NCBI RefSeq assembly: GCF_024498135.1
Contig: NZ_JANHOH010000005.1
Coordinates: 124,001 to 188,000, forward strand
Direction: 5' to 3'
Source: Mucilaginibacter aquariorum
GTDB taxonomy: Bacteria > Bacteroidota > Bacteroidia > Sphingobacteriales > Sphingobacteriaceae
Length of the DNA stretch: 64,000 nt
Every line of letters begins with the position of its first letter. Positions within the stretch are counted from its first letter, which is position 1. Positions 1 through 7,671 of this stretch are shown here, piece by piece. Under the pieces are notes generated by a model. The model was not told where the DNA came from, made no database searches, and saw nothing but the letters and a program-made list of their open reading frames with translations. Position numbers and translations under genes: made by a program.

Positions 1-357
1 TTTATGCCCGGCACCGCACGCACTTATGGTTTAAAGGTTGGCAAGGGTAAAGACGAGCGCTTAAATTTGCGTAAATCAACCATAGCCGCCTGTAAGTACA
101 TTAAAGAACTGTACGGCGAATTTAACAGCTGGACATTGGCCGCTGCGGCTTACAACAACGGTTCAATTAAACTGGAACGCGCAATGAACAGGCAAAATGA
201 GGATAACTATTTCCGCATGAGCCTTAACCGCGAAACAGGGTCGTACGTTTACAAGATTATTGCCATGAAAGAAATCATCAATAATCCTGAAAAATATGGT
301 TATAAAAACTTTTATAGCTATATGCAAAAACCACTACCATTTTTGGTATACAATTAA
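1..357 (+). CDS. lytic transglycosylase, C-terminal part (5' end outside window)
   Basis: The reading frame is open from the first base, so this is the last 118 residues of a longer gene. It shows FMPGTARTYGL near the start and AAAAYNNG about 40 residues later. These match the conserved blocks of soluble-lytic-transglycosylase-like (family 23) domains, which cleave the glycan strands of murein with formation of 1,6-anhydro-muramyl ends. The protein would act in the periplasm, but its signal peptide and catalytic Glu lie upstream of the window. No LysM repeat follows the catalytic domain in the visible part, unlike MltD of E. coli. A terminator follows 35 bases later. Confidence 0.8.
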   Translation, partial: FMPGTARTYGLKVGKGKDERLNLRKSTIAACKYIKELYGEFNSWTLAAAAYNNGSIKLERAMNRQNEDNYFRMSLNRETGSYVYKIIAMKEIINNPEKYGYKNFYSYMQKPLPFLVYN

Positions 358-391
358 ATAAAGTAATATTTAATTATTACGGAGCACATTT

Positions 392-425
392 AAAAAGCCG
401 TCCCACAGTTGGGGCGGCTTTTTTT
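392..425 (+). terminator. Rho-independent terminator of the transglycosylase gene
   Basis: AAGCCGTCCC pairs with GGGGCGGCTT (one G-T pair) around a six-base loop and is followed by a run of T. It lies just after the stop codon of the transglycosylase gene. Confidence 0.8.
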
Positions 426-458
426 GTGGGGTAAGGTTTGCGGGCATAGCCATTTGGG

Positions 459-537
459 CGTTGCCTGCGGCCCAGGCTTTCCGCTCATACTGCACAGGCA
501 TTAACCACGGGCCGGTATCCGCTCCTATCCCTAACGC
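459..537. repeat. dispersed repeat family A, copy 1
   Basis: About 79 bases running from GCGTTGCCTGCGGCCC to CCCTAACGC recur, with small changes, at 10871-10951. The ends are inverted (GCGTT ... AACGC) and the interior has GGCC-rich complementary blocks, as in a mobile palindromic repeat. It lies in the gap between the transglycosylase gene and uvrA. Confidence 0.75.
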
Positions 538-550
538 GGAATTATTCATT

Positions 551-648
551 TGTCATGCTGAACATCGTGAAGCATCTAATCGCCAATATGCAATTTCGAT
601 AGGCAAAGGTCGCTAATAGATCCTTCGCTATCGCTCAGGATGACAAGT
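551..648. repeat. dispersed palindromic repeat family B, copy 1
   Basis: The outer arms TGTCATGCTGAAC and the complement of ATCGCTCAGGATGACAA face each other, with GTGAAGCATCT / AGATCCTTCGC arms inside. Related copies are at 18469-18564, 21388-21470 and 56867-56952. All are intergenic. The arms are conserved while the central part varies. Confidence 0.8.
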
Positions 649-887
649 TAAAAAGAAGTGATGGGATGGCCGGATTTCTTTTTCCTTTCCTCGCCGGCAA
701 AACAGCTTCGGGCGAAAACGGGCAGAACAATGATGGCCTTGCGCGTGGCAAGGGCATAGGGAATTTTGCAGAAGCTAGGGACTAAGAGGGAACGCCGGTG
801 GGTAAAAGATTCCAGCCCGTGGTTCAGCCCGAAGATGGTCAGCATATCTGCGACCAGCCTCTCTGGAAATTGCTTCGTTCTTCGCAA
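648..887 (-). other. possible small ORF or repeat remnant, 79 codons
   Basis: An open frame of 79 codons reads leftwards beside repeat copy B1, rich in Arg, Lys and Ser, with two Cys and no recognisable domain, signal peptide or promoter. It starts in a low-complexity stretch upstream of uvrA. Its composition is unlike the flanking genes. I suspect it is part of a further dispersed repeat unit rather than a true protein, and I list it only because the 640-1060 gap is otherwise unexplained. Confidence 0.25.
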
Positions 888-987
888 TGGCGCGTTGAAG
901 GCTGAGTGTCAACTATCACACCCATAATTTTACACAAACACTATATTCTGCCCCAGTGCTTTACTATAAATCACCGGCGTTTTTACG

Positions 988-995
988 TATATTTG
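988..995 (+). promoter_or_regulatory. -7 promoter box for uvrA
   Basis: TATATTTG matches the Bacteroidota -7 consensus TAnnTTTG. It would give a leader of roughly 60 bases before the ATG at 1064. It also argues against the frame-extended start at 956, which lies upstream of the box. No clear TTG -33 element is seen. Confidence 0.55.
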
Positions 996-1063
996 CGAAC
1001 TTTTTTAGTATTAACGCGGCAGGTGCAAACCAAGCCGTATCTGTCTTGTTTTCTGAAGAATAT

Positions 1064-3910
1064 ATGAGCAAAAAAACCTTAGATCTGGGCGAGCAAAGTG
1101 AAGTTGAAGTTTATGGTGCCCGGGTACATAATTTAAAAAATATTGATGTTTCCTTTCCACGCAATAAGCTGGTTGTTATAACCGGGCTTAGTGGCAGCGG
1201 CAAGTCATCGTTGGCGTTTGATACCATTTACGCCGAGGGGCAGCGCCGTTATATGGAAACATTTTCGGCCTATTCGCGCCAGTTTATGGGCGGTATGGAG
1301 CGGCCGGATGTTGATAAGGTATCGGGTCTTAGTCCTGTTATTGCTATTGAACAAAAAACCACCAGCAAAAACCCCCGCAGTACCGTTGGTACCATTACCG
1401 AGATATACGATTTTATGCGCTTGCTTTTTGCCCGCGCAGGTGATGCCTACAGCTACACCACGGGTGAGAAAATGGAGCGCATGAGCGAGGAGCAGATCCT
1501 GAAAACCATTTTCGAGAAGTTTGATGGGCAGCCGGTGAACATTTTGGCACCAGTAGTAAAAGCCCGTAAAGGCCACTACCGCGAACTTTTTGAGCAGATA
1601 CGTAAACAGGGTTACCTAAAAGTTTACATTGATGGCGCTATTGCCGATGTAGAACCAAAAATGCAGGTAGATCGCTACAAGATCCACGATATTGACATAG
1701 TGGTTGACCGCCTGGTGGTAAGCGAAGCAGACAGTAAACGTTTATACACTTCGGTACAGTCGGCCCTGAAAACTGCCAAAGGCATCATCCGTATTGCCGA
1801 TAAGGATAACAATGTATTCTACTTTAGTAAATTTTTGATGGACCCGGTTTCGGGCATCTCGTATGATGAACCGCAGCCAAATACTTTCTCGTTTAACTCA
1901 CCCTATGGCGCTTGTGAAAAGTGTAACGGATTGGGTTATATTTTCGAGGTGGATGAAGCATCGGTAGTGCCCAACCCTAAGCTAAGCATTCTTAACGGCG
2001 GATTGGCCCCAATAGGCGAGTACCGCGAAACATGGATCTTCCAGGTGCTAAAGGCACTGGCCAAAAAATATGAGTTCTCTTTAAGCACCCCAATAGAAAA
2101 ACTAACCCGCGAGCAGCTGGACCTGATATTGAATGGTTCGCCGGATATGATCACCGTTGCTGTTGAATATAACAAGTGGAACGTTCAAAGCTACCAGATA
2201 ACATTTGATGGTATCATCCGTATGCTGGAAGAGCAACAGGAACGCCGCAACGACGAAGGTATGGACGATATGGAAAACTATCGTGTACTGCGTACCTGCC
2301 CGGTTTGCGATGGCGCAAGGTTAAAGAAAGAATCGCTGCACTTTAAGGTTGACCAGAAGAATATCTTCGAACTGGCTTGTATGGATATTACATCGCTTGA
2401 TAAGTGGTATACCGGCCTGGAGGACAGGTTAAGCGAACGCCAGAACGTTATTGCCAAAGAGATATTAAAAGAGATACGTGCGCGCATTGGCTTTTTGCTG
2501 GATGTGGGCTTAAGCTATTTAACATTAGATCGTACCGCCAAAACTTTATCAGGTGGCGAGGCGCAGCGTATCAGGCTGGCCACGCAGATAGGCTCACAGC
2601 TAATGAATGTGATGTACATTTTGGATGAACCAAGCATCGGTTTACACCAGCGTGATAACGAACGACTTATAAACGCCCTTAAAAACCTGCGCGACCTGGG
2701 TAATACCGTATTGGTTGTTGAGCATGATAAGGACATGATACTGGAAGCCGACCACGTAATTGACATGGGCCCGGCAGCAGGTGTACATGGCGGCGAAATA
2801 GTTGCACAAGGCACCCCGGCCGAACTGATGGCCAAACATACGCTAACCACATCGTACATTAACGGCGAGCGCGAGATAGCTATACCTAAGGAACGCCGCG
2901 AGGGTAATGGTAAAATATTGTCGTTAAAGAAAGCTACAGGGCATAATCTAAAAAAGGTATCGGTTGATTTTCCTTTGGGTAAGCTGATAGGGGTAACCGG
3001 TGTATCGGGGAGTGGTAAGTCAAGTTTAATTACCGAAACTTTGTACCCTATACTAAATCACCACTTCTTCCGCGCGAAAAAACACCCGCTGCCTTACGAG
3101 AAAATTGAGGGGCTGGAGAATATTGATAAAGTTATTGAGATAGACCAAACGCCGATAGGCCGTACACCAAGGTCAAATCCGGCTACTTATACAGGTGTGT
3201 TCTCGGATATCCGTAACCTGTTTGTGGCGCTGCCCGAGTCAAGAATTCGTGGTTACAAACCGGGCCGTTTCTCATTCAACGTAAAAGGCGGCCGTTGTGA
3301 AACCTGCCAGGGTGCAGGGCAAAAGGTTATCGAAATGAATTTCCTGCCGGATGTACAGGTACCCTGCGAGGAATGCGGTGGCCGCAGGTACAACCGCGAA
3401 ACACTGGAAGTACGCTATCGTGGTAAATCTATCAGCGATGTGCTGGATATGAGCATTGAGGATGCAACGCCATTTTTTGAACATATTCCATCTATATATC
3501 GCAAGGTAAAAACCTTGTTTGATGTGGGCCTGGGTTATATCACATTGGGGCAGTCATCAACCACATTATCGGGTGGTGAAGCACAGCGTGTAAAACTGGC
3601 TACCGAGCTTTCTAAAAAAGATACCGGCAATACTTTCTACATACTGGATGAGCCTACAACCGGCTTGCACTTCGAGGATATTAACGTATTGCTTGGTGTG
3701 TTATACCAATTGGTAGATAAAGGCAACACCGTGCTGGTTATAGAACACAACCTGGATGTTATTAAGGTTGTTGACCATGTTATCGATTTGGGTCCCGAAG
3801 GTGGCTCGGGTGGCGGTAAAATACTGTTCAGCGGCACACCCGAAGGCTTGTGCAAGGTAAAGGACAGTTTTACCGGCCAGTTTTTGAAGAAAGAGATGGG
3901 GATAAAGTAA
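1064..3910 (+). CDS. uvrA: excinuclease ABC subunit A
   Basis: This is a 948-residue UvrA, the damage-recognition ATPase of nucleotide excision repair that loads UvrB. Walker A of the first ATPase is GLSGSGKSSL (residues 41-50). The ABC signature LSGGEAQR occurs in both halves, and the second Walker A is GVSGSGKSSL. Cys pairs CEKC and CPVC (first half) and CETC and CEEC (second half) fit the zinc modules. The length is normal for the family. The frame stays open upstream to 956, but ATG 1064 gives the family-like N-terminus (MSKKTLDLGEQ) and lies downstream of a -7 box at 988, so I chose it. The region between the first Walker A and the first zinc module is long enough to hold the UvrB-binding domain. 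Confidence 0.95.
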   Translation: MSKKTLDLGEQSEVEVYGARVHNLKNIDVSFPRNKLVVITGLSGSGKSSLAFDTIYAEGQRRYMETFSAYSRQFMGGMERPDVDKVSGLSPVIAIEQKTTSKNPRSTVGTITEIYDFMRLLFARAGDAYSYTTGEKMERMSEEQILKTIFEKFDGQPVNILAPVVKARKGHYRELFEQIRKQGYLKVYIDGAIADVEPKMQVDRYKIHDIDIVVDRLVVSEADSKRLYTSVQSALKTAKGIIRIADKDNNVFYFSKFLMDPVSGISYDEPQPNTFSFNSPYGACEKCNGLGYIFEVDEASVVPNPKLSILNGGLAPIGEYRETWIFQVLKALAKKYEFSLSTPIEKLTREQLDLILNGSPDMITVAVEYNKWNVQSYQITFDGIIRMLEEQQERRNDEGMDDMENYRVLRTCPVCDGARLKKESLHFKVDQKNIFELACMDITSLDKWYTGLEDRLSERQNVIAKEILKEIRARIGFLLDVGLSYLTLDRTAKTLSGGEAQRIRLATQIGSQLMNVMYILDEPSIGLHQRDNERLINALKNLRDLGNTVLVVEHDKDMILEADHVIDMGPAAGVHGGEIVAQGTPAELMAKHTLTTSYINGEREIAIPKERREGNGKILSLKKATGHNLKKVSVDFPLGKLIGVTGVSGSGKSSLITETLYPILNHHFFRAKKHPLPYEKIEGLENIDKVIEIDQTPIGRTPRSNPATYTGVFSDIRNLFVALPESRIRGYKPGRFSFNVKGGRCETCQGAGQKVIEMNFLPDVQVPCEECGGRRYNRETLEVRYRGKSISDVLDMSIEDATPFFEHIPSIYRKVKTLFDVGLGYITLGQSSTTLSGGEAQRVKLATELSKKDTGNTFYILDEPTTGLHFEDINVLLGVLYQLVDKGNTVLVIEHNLDVIKVVDHVIDLGPEGGSGGGKILFSGTPEGLCKVKDSFTGQFLKKEMGIK

Positions 3911-3942
3911 AAATACATGTACAGAAACTTGTACATGTATTT
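3911..3942. promoter_or_regulatory. palindromic operator upstream of yefM (two TGTACA cores)
   Basis: A perfect 13-base inverted repeat, AAATACATGTACA and TGTACATGTATTT, is separated by six bases. TGTACA occurs at 3918-3923 and 3930-3935, 12 bases apart. TGTACA is the known core recognised by the YefM antitoxin in E. coli. The TTG of the putative -33 box (3929-3931) lies inside it, and TATCTTTA (3952-3959) is a near-consensus -7 box with 20 bases between. The hairpin could also help end the uvrA transcript, but it has no long T tract. Confidence 0.65.
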
Positions 3943-3975
3943 TATTCTTGCTATCTTTATTAAAATTGGACTTGT

Positions 3976-4227
3976 ATGATTACCACTTACACAGATTTCA
4001 GGCAGCAGTTAAAATCTTATTTAGATAAGGTACGGAGCAGTCATTCCCCTCTTTTTGTAACCAGTGCTAACGGCGAGGATGTAGTTGTGCTTTCTAAATC
4101 TGATTACGAAAGTATGGAAGAAACGTTCTATTTACTTAAAAATCCAAAAAACGCTGCCCGATTATTACAAGGTATCGAGGATTATGAAAAAGGATCAGGT
4201 ACAGAAAGAAGCCTGATCGAAGAATGA
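3976..4227 (+). CDS. yefM: antitoxin of YefM/Phd family
   Basis: The 83-residue protein starts MITTYTDFRQQLKSYLDKV and carries the SANGEDVVVLSKSDYESMEET stretch typical of the YefM DNA-binding domain. The C-terminal third is acidic and polar, as in the disordered part that wraps the toxin. In this family the antitoxin neutralises the partner RNase and represses its own promoter. The palindrome with two TGTACA cores overlapping the promoter fits autoregulation. Its stop overlaps the start of the toxin gene (ATGA), which is usual for the pair. Confidence 0.93.
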   Translation: MITTYTDFRQQLKSYLDKVRSSHSPLFVTSANGEDVVVLSKSDYESMEETFYLLKNPKNAARLLQGIEDYEKGSGTERSLIEE

Positions 4228-4478
4228 AAATAATTTTTCTTGACCAGGCATGGGAAGATTATCTATACTGGCAGGGCACGGATAAAGCTACCCTGAAAAA
4301 GATAAATGCATTAGTTAAGGAAATTGAAAGATTGCCTTTTGAAGGCAATGGTAAGCCTGAACCATTAAAACATAACCTGGCCGGCTGGTGGTCCAGAAGA
4401 ATTACATTAGAGCATAGATTGGTTTATAAAATAGATGGTGATGCTGTTGTAATATTGCAGTGCAGTTATCATTATTAA
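4224..4478 (+). CDS. yoeB: YoeB-type mRNA interferase toxin
   Basis: The 84-residue protein has the normal YoeB length and fold signature (WEDYLYWQ near residue 10, ending CSYHY). The residues known to be catalytic in E. coli YoeB are all present at the same numbers: Glu46, Arg65 and His83. The toxin therefore looks active. In this family it binds the ribosomal A site and cleaves mRNA during translation when the antitoxin is degraded. It is translationally coupled to yefM by a four-base overlap. Confidence 0.94.
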   Translation: MKIIFLDQAWEDYLYWQGTDKATLKKINALVKEIERLPFEGNGKPEPLKHNLAGWWSRRITLEHRLVYKIDGDAVVILQCSYHY

Positions 4479-4521
4479 ATTCTTCCCAAAACAAAACCTA
4501 TAAATCCTATCTTTAGGATAT

Positions 4522-6027
4522 ATGCTGCCTTTACTCGTATCAAAGCAAATTCGCGAAGCTGATGCTTATACTATAGCCCATGAGCCTATAAGTTCTGTCG
4601 ACCTGATGGAGCGGGCTTCTAAAGCTTTTGTGGGCTGGTTCATTAACCATTTCCCGGATAAAAAATTGACCATTACCGTTTATTGCGGCACCGGCAACAA
4701 TGGGGGCGACGGACTGGCCATCGCACGCATATTGTGCGATCATGGCTACTGCAATATTGCTGTTAAAATTACCCGCTTTAGTGATAAGGCCAGCGATGAC
4801 TTTATCGAGAATTTAAAGCGTTTAAAAACGACTAAAATCGCCCTGAAAGAGATAAAAAACGGCACTAAACCATCCGCAGAAAAAGCTGAATTGATCATTG
4901 ATGCCATGTTGGGCAGTGGCCTGAATAAACCCCTCACAGGCGATTATAAAACGCTGGTTGAATACCTGAACAGCCTTCAAAAAACTATTGTTGCTGTTGA
5001 TGTTCCAACCGGATTTTATACTGATGGCGAGACCCCCAAAGATGCAACCGTATTAAAAACCGATCTGGTGATTACCTTTCAGCAACCCAAAATAAACTTC
5101 CTGCTGCCCGAATCTGGCGCTTATATAAATTGCTGCGAGGTGGTGAAGATAGGGCTGGATGAAAATTTTATCAATTCTGTTGATACCCCATATTTTTACG
5201 TGGAAGAGAAAGATGCGCGGAAGCTGATTAGGCCGCGTAAACGCTTTAGTAATAAAGGTACTTACGGGCATGCGCTAATAATAGCAGGCAAGGATGAAAC
5301 CATGGGGGCGGCTTTGCTGTCCGCATCGGCTTGTGCGCATACGGGGGCGGGGTTAACCACAGCTTGTATCCCGCAAAGCGGATTGGTGGCCCTGAACAGC
5401 TCCATGCCCGAAATTATGGCCATAATGCGTAATGTGGATAGTGTCCCGGATATTGAATGGGACAAGTTTAGTACAATTGGTATTGGCCCGGGTTTAGGGA
5501 AAGAAAAGAACACTTTGAAACTGCTGAAAGCCATCTTTAAAAATTATAAAAAGCCCGTTGTAATTGATGCGGATGCCTTGAATGTGCTGGCAGAGAATCC
5601 GGCTTTGTTAAAAAAGATCCCGGTGGGCAGTATTTTAACGCCCCATATGAAGGAGTTTGACCGCTTGTTTGGCGGGCATAACAGTTGGTGGCAACGATTG
5701 CAAACGGCCAAAGCAAAGGCTAAAGAGTTTGGTATTTACATCATTCTTAAAAACGATTATACCATTACGGCTACGCCGGATGAGCAACTGTATTTTAATT
5801 CGACAGGTAATGCGGCTATGGCAACGGGGGGGATGGGCGATGTGCTTACAGGTGTTATCACATCATTATTGGCGCAAAAATATTCGTCGCAGGATGCCTG
5901 TATATTAGGAGTTTATGTTCATGGTAAGGCCGGGGATGAACTGGCATTGCCAAGCCGGATGCATGTTGTACTGCCCGGAAAGATCATTTCGCAATTGCCA
6001 ATAACCATGGCAAAATTAAAGGCATAA
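4522..6027 (+). CDS. nnrD/nnrE (fused): bifunctional NAD(P)HX epimerase / ADP-dependent dehydratase
   Basis: The 501-residue protein is a fusion of two repair enzymes that restore hydrated NADH and NADPH. Residues 1 to about 215 are the YjeF-N epimerase domain, with GTGNNGGDG at 56-64 and IDAMLGSGL near 130. Residues from about 225 to the end form the ribokinase-like dehydratase, with IGPGLG, VIDADALN and GGMGDVLTGV near the C-terminus, holding the Asp used for catalysis. Length and order are normal for bacterial fusions. A box TATCTTTA at 4508-4515 lies only six bases from the ATG. The gene probably has its own promoter after yoeB. Confidence 0.93.
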   Translation: MLPLLVSKQIREADAYTIAHEPISSVDLMERASKAFVGWFINHFPDKKLTITVYCGTGNNGGDGLAIARILCDHGYCNIAVKITRFSDKASDDFIENLKRLKTTKIALKEIKNGTKPSAEKAELIIDAMLGSGLNKPLTGDYKTLVEYLNSLQKTIVAVDVPTGFYTDGETPKDATVLKTDLVITFQQPKINFLLPESGAYINCCEVVKIGLDENFINSVDTPYFYVEEKDARKLIRPRKRFSNKGTYGHALIIAGKDETMGAALLSASACAHTGAGLTTACIPQSGLVALNSSMPEIMAIMRNVDSVPDIEWDKFSTIGIGPGLGKEKNTLKLLKAIFKNYKKPVVIDADALNVLAENPALLKKIPVGSILTPHMKEFDRLFGGHNSWWQRLQTAKAKAKEFGIYIILKNDYTITATPDEQLYFNSTGNAAMATGGMGDVLTGVITSLLAQKYSSQDACILGVYVHGKAGDELALPSRMHVVLPGKIISQLPITMAKLKA

Positions 6028-6029
6028 AA

Positions 6030-6062
6030 AAAAGCGAATGTCAGTATCAAACATTCGCTTTT
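6030..6062 (-). terminator. terminator hairpin with its T tract on the minus strand
   Basis: AAAAGCGAATGT pairs with ACATTCGCTTTT around a nine-base loop. The longer tract (eight A on plus, so T on minus) points left. It could end the NAD(P)HX gene from the left as a bidirectional terminator. However, no leftward gene remains upstream of it, because the anti-sigma gene has its own terminator at 6215-6244. See the finding on candidate small RNAs. Confidence 0.7.
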
Positions 6063-6135
6063 AAACTATTAACTGATCTTATAAAGAACTATATACTTCT
6101 AACTAACTTTAATATATGACGTTTGAGTCATGTAT
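6063..6135 (-). ncRNA. candidate small RNA, unit B
   Basis: On the minus strand this stretch reads AAGTTAGT, then GTATATA, then AGTTAA, then the hairpin and T tract at 6030-6062. The same ordered blocks precede another orphan leftward terminator at 48064-48096. There is no open frame of note. The boundaries are guesses and no good -7 box is visible. Confidence 0.3.
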
Positions 6136-6214
6136 TAGTTACACTAACAACGCTAATTATTTTTTTGTTTTATAAAAAAAGACGTTTTTAACAAAAATTT
6201 AACATTTAAAAAGC

Positions 6215-6244
6215 AAAAAGCCGCTCTGCTTGGCAAAACGGCTT
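6215..6244 (-). terminator. terminator of the lipA-sigma-anti-sigma operon
   Basis: On the minus strand AAGCCG pairs with CGGCTT around a 15-base loop and is followed by TTTTTGC. It lies 22 bases after the stop codon of the anti-sigma gene. Confidence 0.65.
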
Positions 6245-6265
6245 CTTAAATGTTAAATAGTTTAT

Positions 6266-7093
6266 CTAAAATGTTCCAATAACCACCATCTGGTCCATTG
6301 TTGGGTTAATACTGCCACCCATAGGTTCTAAGGTTACAGCAAAGCCATCGGCCGATGCGATCGATTTCATTTCTTTTACGCCGGCAGTATCCGTGGCAGG
6401 GGCATTAAACACCCCCATATCTACAGGCTTACCTTTAACCAGGGCCCATAACTGATATTGGTGTTGGGTATCGTGTTTTGGTAATTTTATGCTTTGCATA
6501 TCAACCATAACCTTTTTACTTACAGCGTTCCAGGCCAGTATCATAGCGGCGGTTGGGGCTTTTGGCATGCCTTTTAGCCTAAGTACTTTATAAGTAGTAT
6601 CGCGGTACATATCCAGTTGGCTATCCATTAGGTTAACCTGGTTGGCAAAGCGTTGTTTATCCTGTTGTAAGGCGGTAAGCTGGGTGTTTGAATCCTGCAG
6701 TTTGCTGTATAAGTTCACCAATCCATAAATGCTTACTAATAACAAAGCAAGGCAGGCGGCAAACGCGTATTTATAAAAGCTATTTATCCGGGTAACGGGT
6801 AATCGGGTTATATTATCGTCATCATCATGGGTAACCGCTTTCGAAAAGTTGTTATCATCGCCCAAATTAACAACCAGGCTGCTTAAAACGCGGTTACGCA
6901 AATGTTCTGATGGTTCAACGGCATTTGCTTCCGCATAAAGCTCCATAGATTTTTCAATCTCAGCAATTTCTGCTTTCACGGCAGGGTATTTCGCGGCCAT
7001 ATCTTCCACCTGCAACTTTTCTTCTGCGCTAACGTCGCCCAGAACATAAAGTTCCAAAATTCCAGATTCGATATATGCCTTAATGTCTTCCAC
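6266..7093 (-). CDS. RskA-like anti-sigma factor
   Basis: The 275-residue protein has an N-terminal cytoplasmic sigma-binding part (ESGILELYVLGDVSAEE), one membrane segment at about residues 107-129, a coiled stretch, and an extracytoplasmic domain with AAMILAWNAVSKKVMV and YQLWALVKG. These are hallmarks of the anti-sigma-K (RskA) C-terminal domain. It should hold the adjacent ECF sigma factor inactive until regulated proteolysis. The start codon is GTG at 7091-7093, two bases after the sigma stop. No ATG is near in frame until residue 32, so GTG is the likely start. The normal zinc-binding HxxxCxxC motif is absent, as in other RskA types. Confidence 0.85.
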   Translation of the reverse strand: MEDIKAYIESGILELYVLGDVSAEEKLQVEDMAAKYPAVKAEIAEIEKSMELYAEANAVEPSEHLRNRVLSSLVVNLGDDNNFSKAVTHDDDDNITRLPVTRINSFYKYAFAACLALLLVSIYGLVNLYSKLQDSNTQLTALQQDKQRFANQVNLMDSQLDMYRDTTYKVLRLKGMPKAPTAAMILAWNAVSKKVMVDMQSIKLPKHDTQHQYQLWALVKGKPVDMGVFNAPATDTAGVKEMKSIASADGFAVTLEPMGGSINPTMDQMVVIGTF

Positions 7094-7095
7094 TA

Positions 7096-7647
7096 TTAAT
7101 TAAAATGTTTTCTGAGTTGAATTATTGCCATTCTTAGTCGTGTTTTTATTGTACCAAGTGGTACGCCAAGTTCATCAGCAGCTTCCACGTGGGTATAACC
7201 TTTAAAATAAACCAGATCAAGGATCGACTTTTGCTCAGGTTTTAGGGTAGATACCAAATCCCTGATACCCAACAACTCGGGCTTGTAAACTGTATTCCTT
7301 TGTTCGTCAATAAAAGCTACGTTATTTTCAAGGTCATGGTTTTTGCTTTGATTCTTAAAGTCTTTTGACCTAACCTTGTCAATTGCCAAGTTGCGGGCTA
7401 TGTTTACCATCCAGGTAAACAGGCGACCCTTTTCACTGCTATAGCCCGAAAACGAATGCCAGATCTTTACGAAAGTTTCTTGTAAAACATCTTCGGCAAG
7501 GGCCTCGTCGGCAATTATCCTGGAGATAACACCAAATAAAGATGCCGAATACATATCATATAACGCTTCAACCGCTATCTTCTCACGGTTGCGCAGGGCC
7601 AAAATTAATTCATCCTCTGATAACGTTATTTTATGTTTGGGGCTCAA
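7096..7647 (-). CDS. ECF RNA polymerase sigma factor, SigK-like
   Basis: The 183-residue protein has region 2 (ALYDMYSASLFGVI ... LAEDVLQETFVKIWHSF) and region 4 (LKPEQKSILDLVYFKGYTHVEAADELGVPLGTIKTRLRMA) of an extracytoplasmic-function sigma factor. The frame is open back to the lipA stop, but the only usable initiation codon before residue 32 is TTG at 7645-7647. Both partners thus appear to start at weak codons, which would keep synthesis low and coupled. It is followed after two bases by its anti-sigma partner and preceded by lipA with a 24-base gap, so the three are probably one transcript. Confidence 0.93.
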   Translation of the reverse strand: MSPKHKITLSEDELILALRNREKIAVEALYDMYSASLFGVISRIIADEALAEDVLQETFVKIWHSFSGYSSEKGRLFTWMVNIARNLAIDKVRSKDFKNQSKNHDLENNVAFIDEQRNTVYKPELLGIRDLVSTLKPEQKSILDLVYFKGYTHVEAADELGVPLGTIKTRLRMAIIQLRKHFN

Positions 7648-7671
7648 CTTGCTGAAGATATAAAGGATAAC

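Noticed and set aside
956..1063. Extended start for uvrA at 956
   Set aside because: The -7 box at 988-995 lies inside this extension, and the family-like N-terminus begins at 1064.
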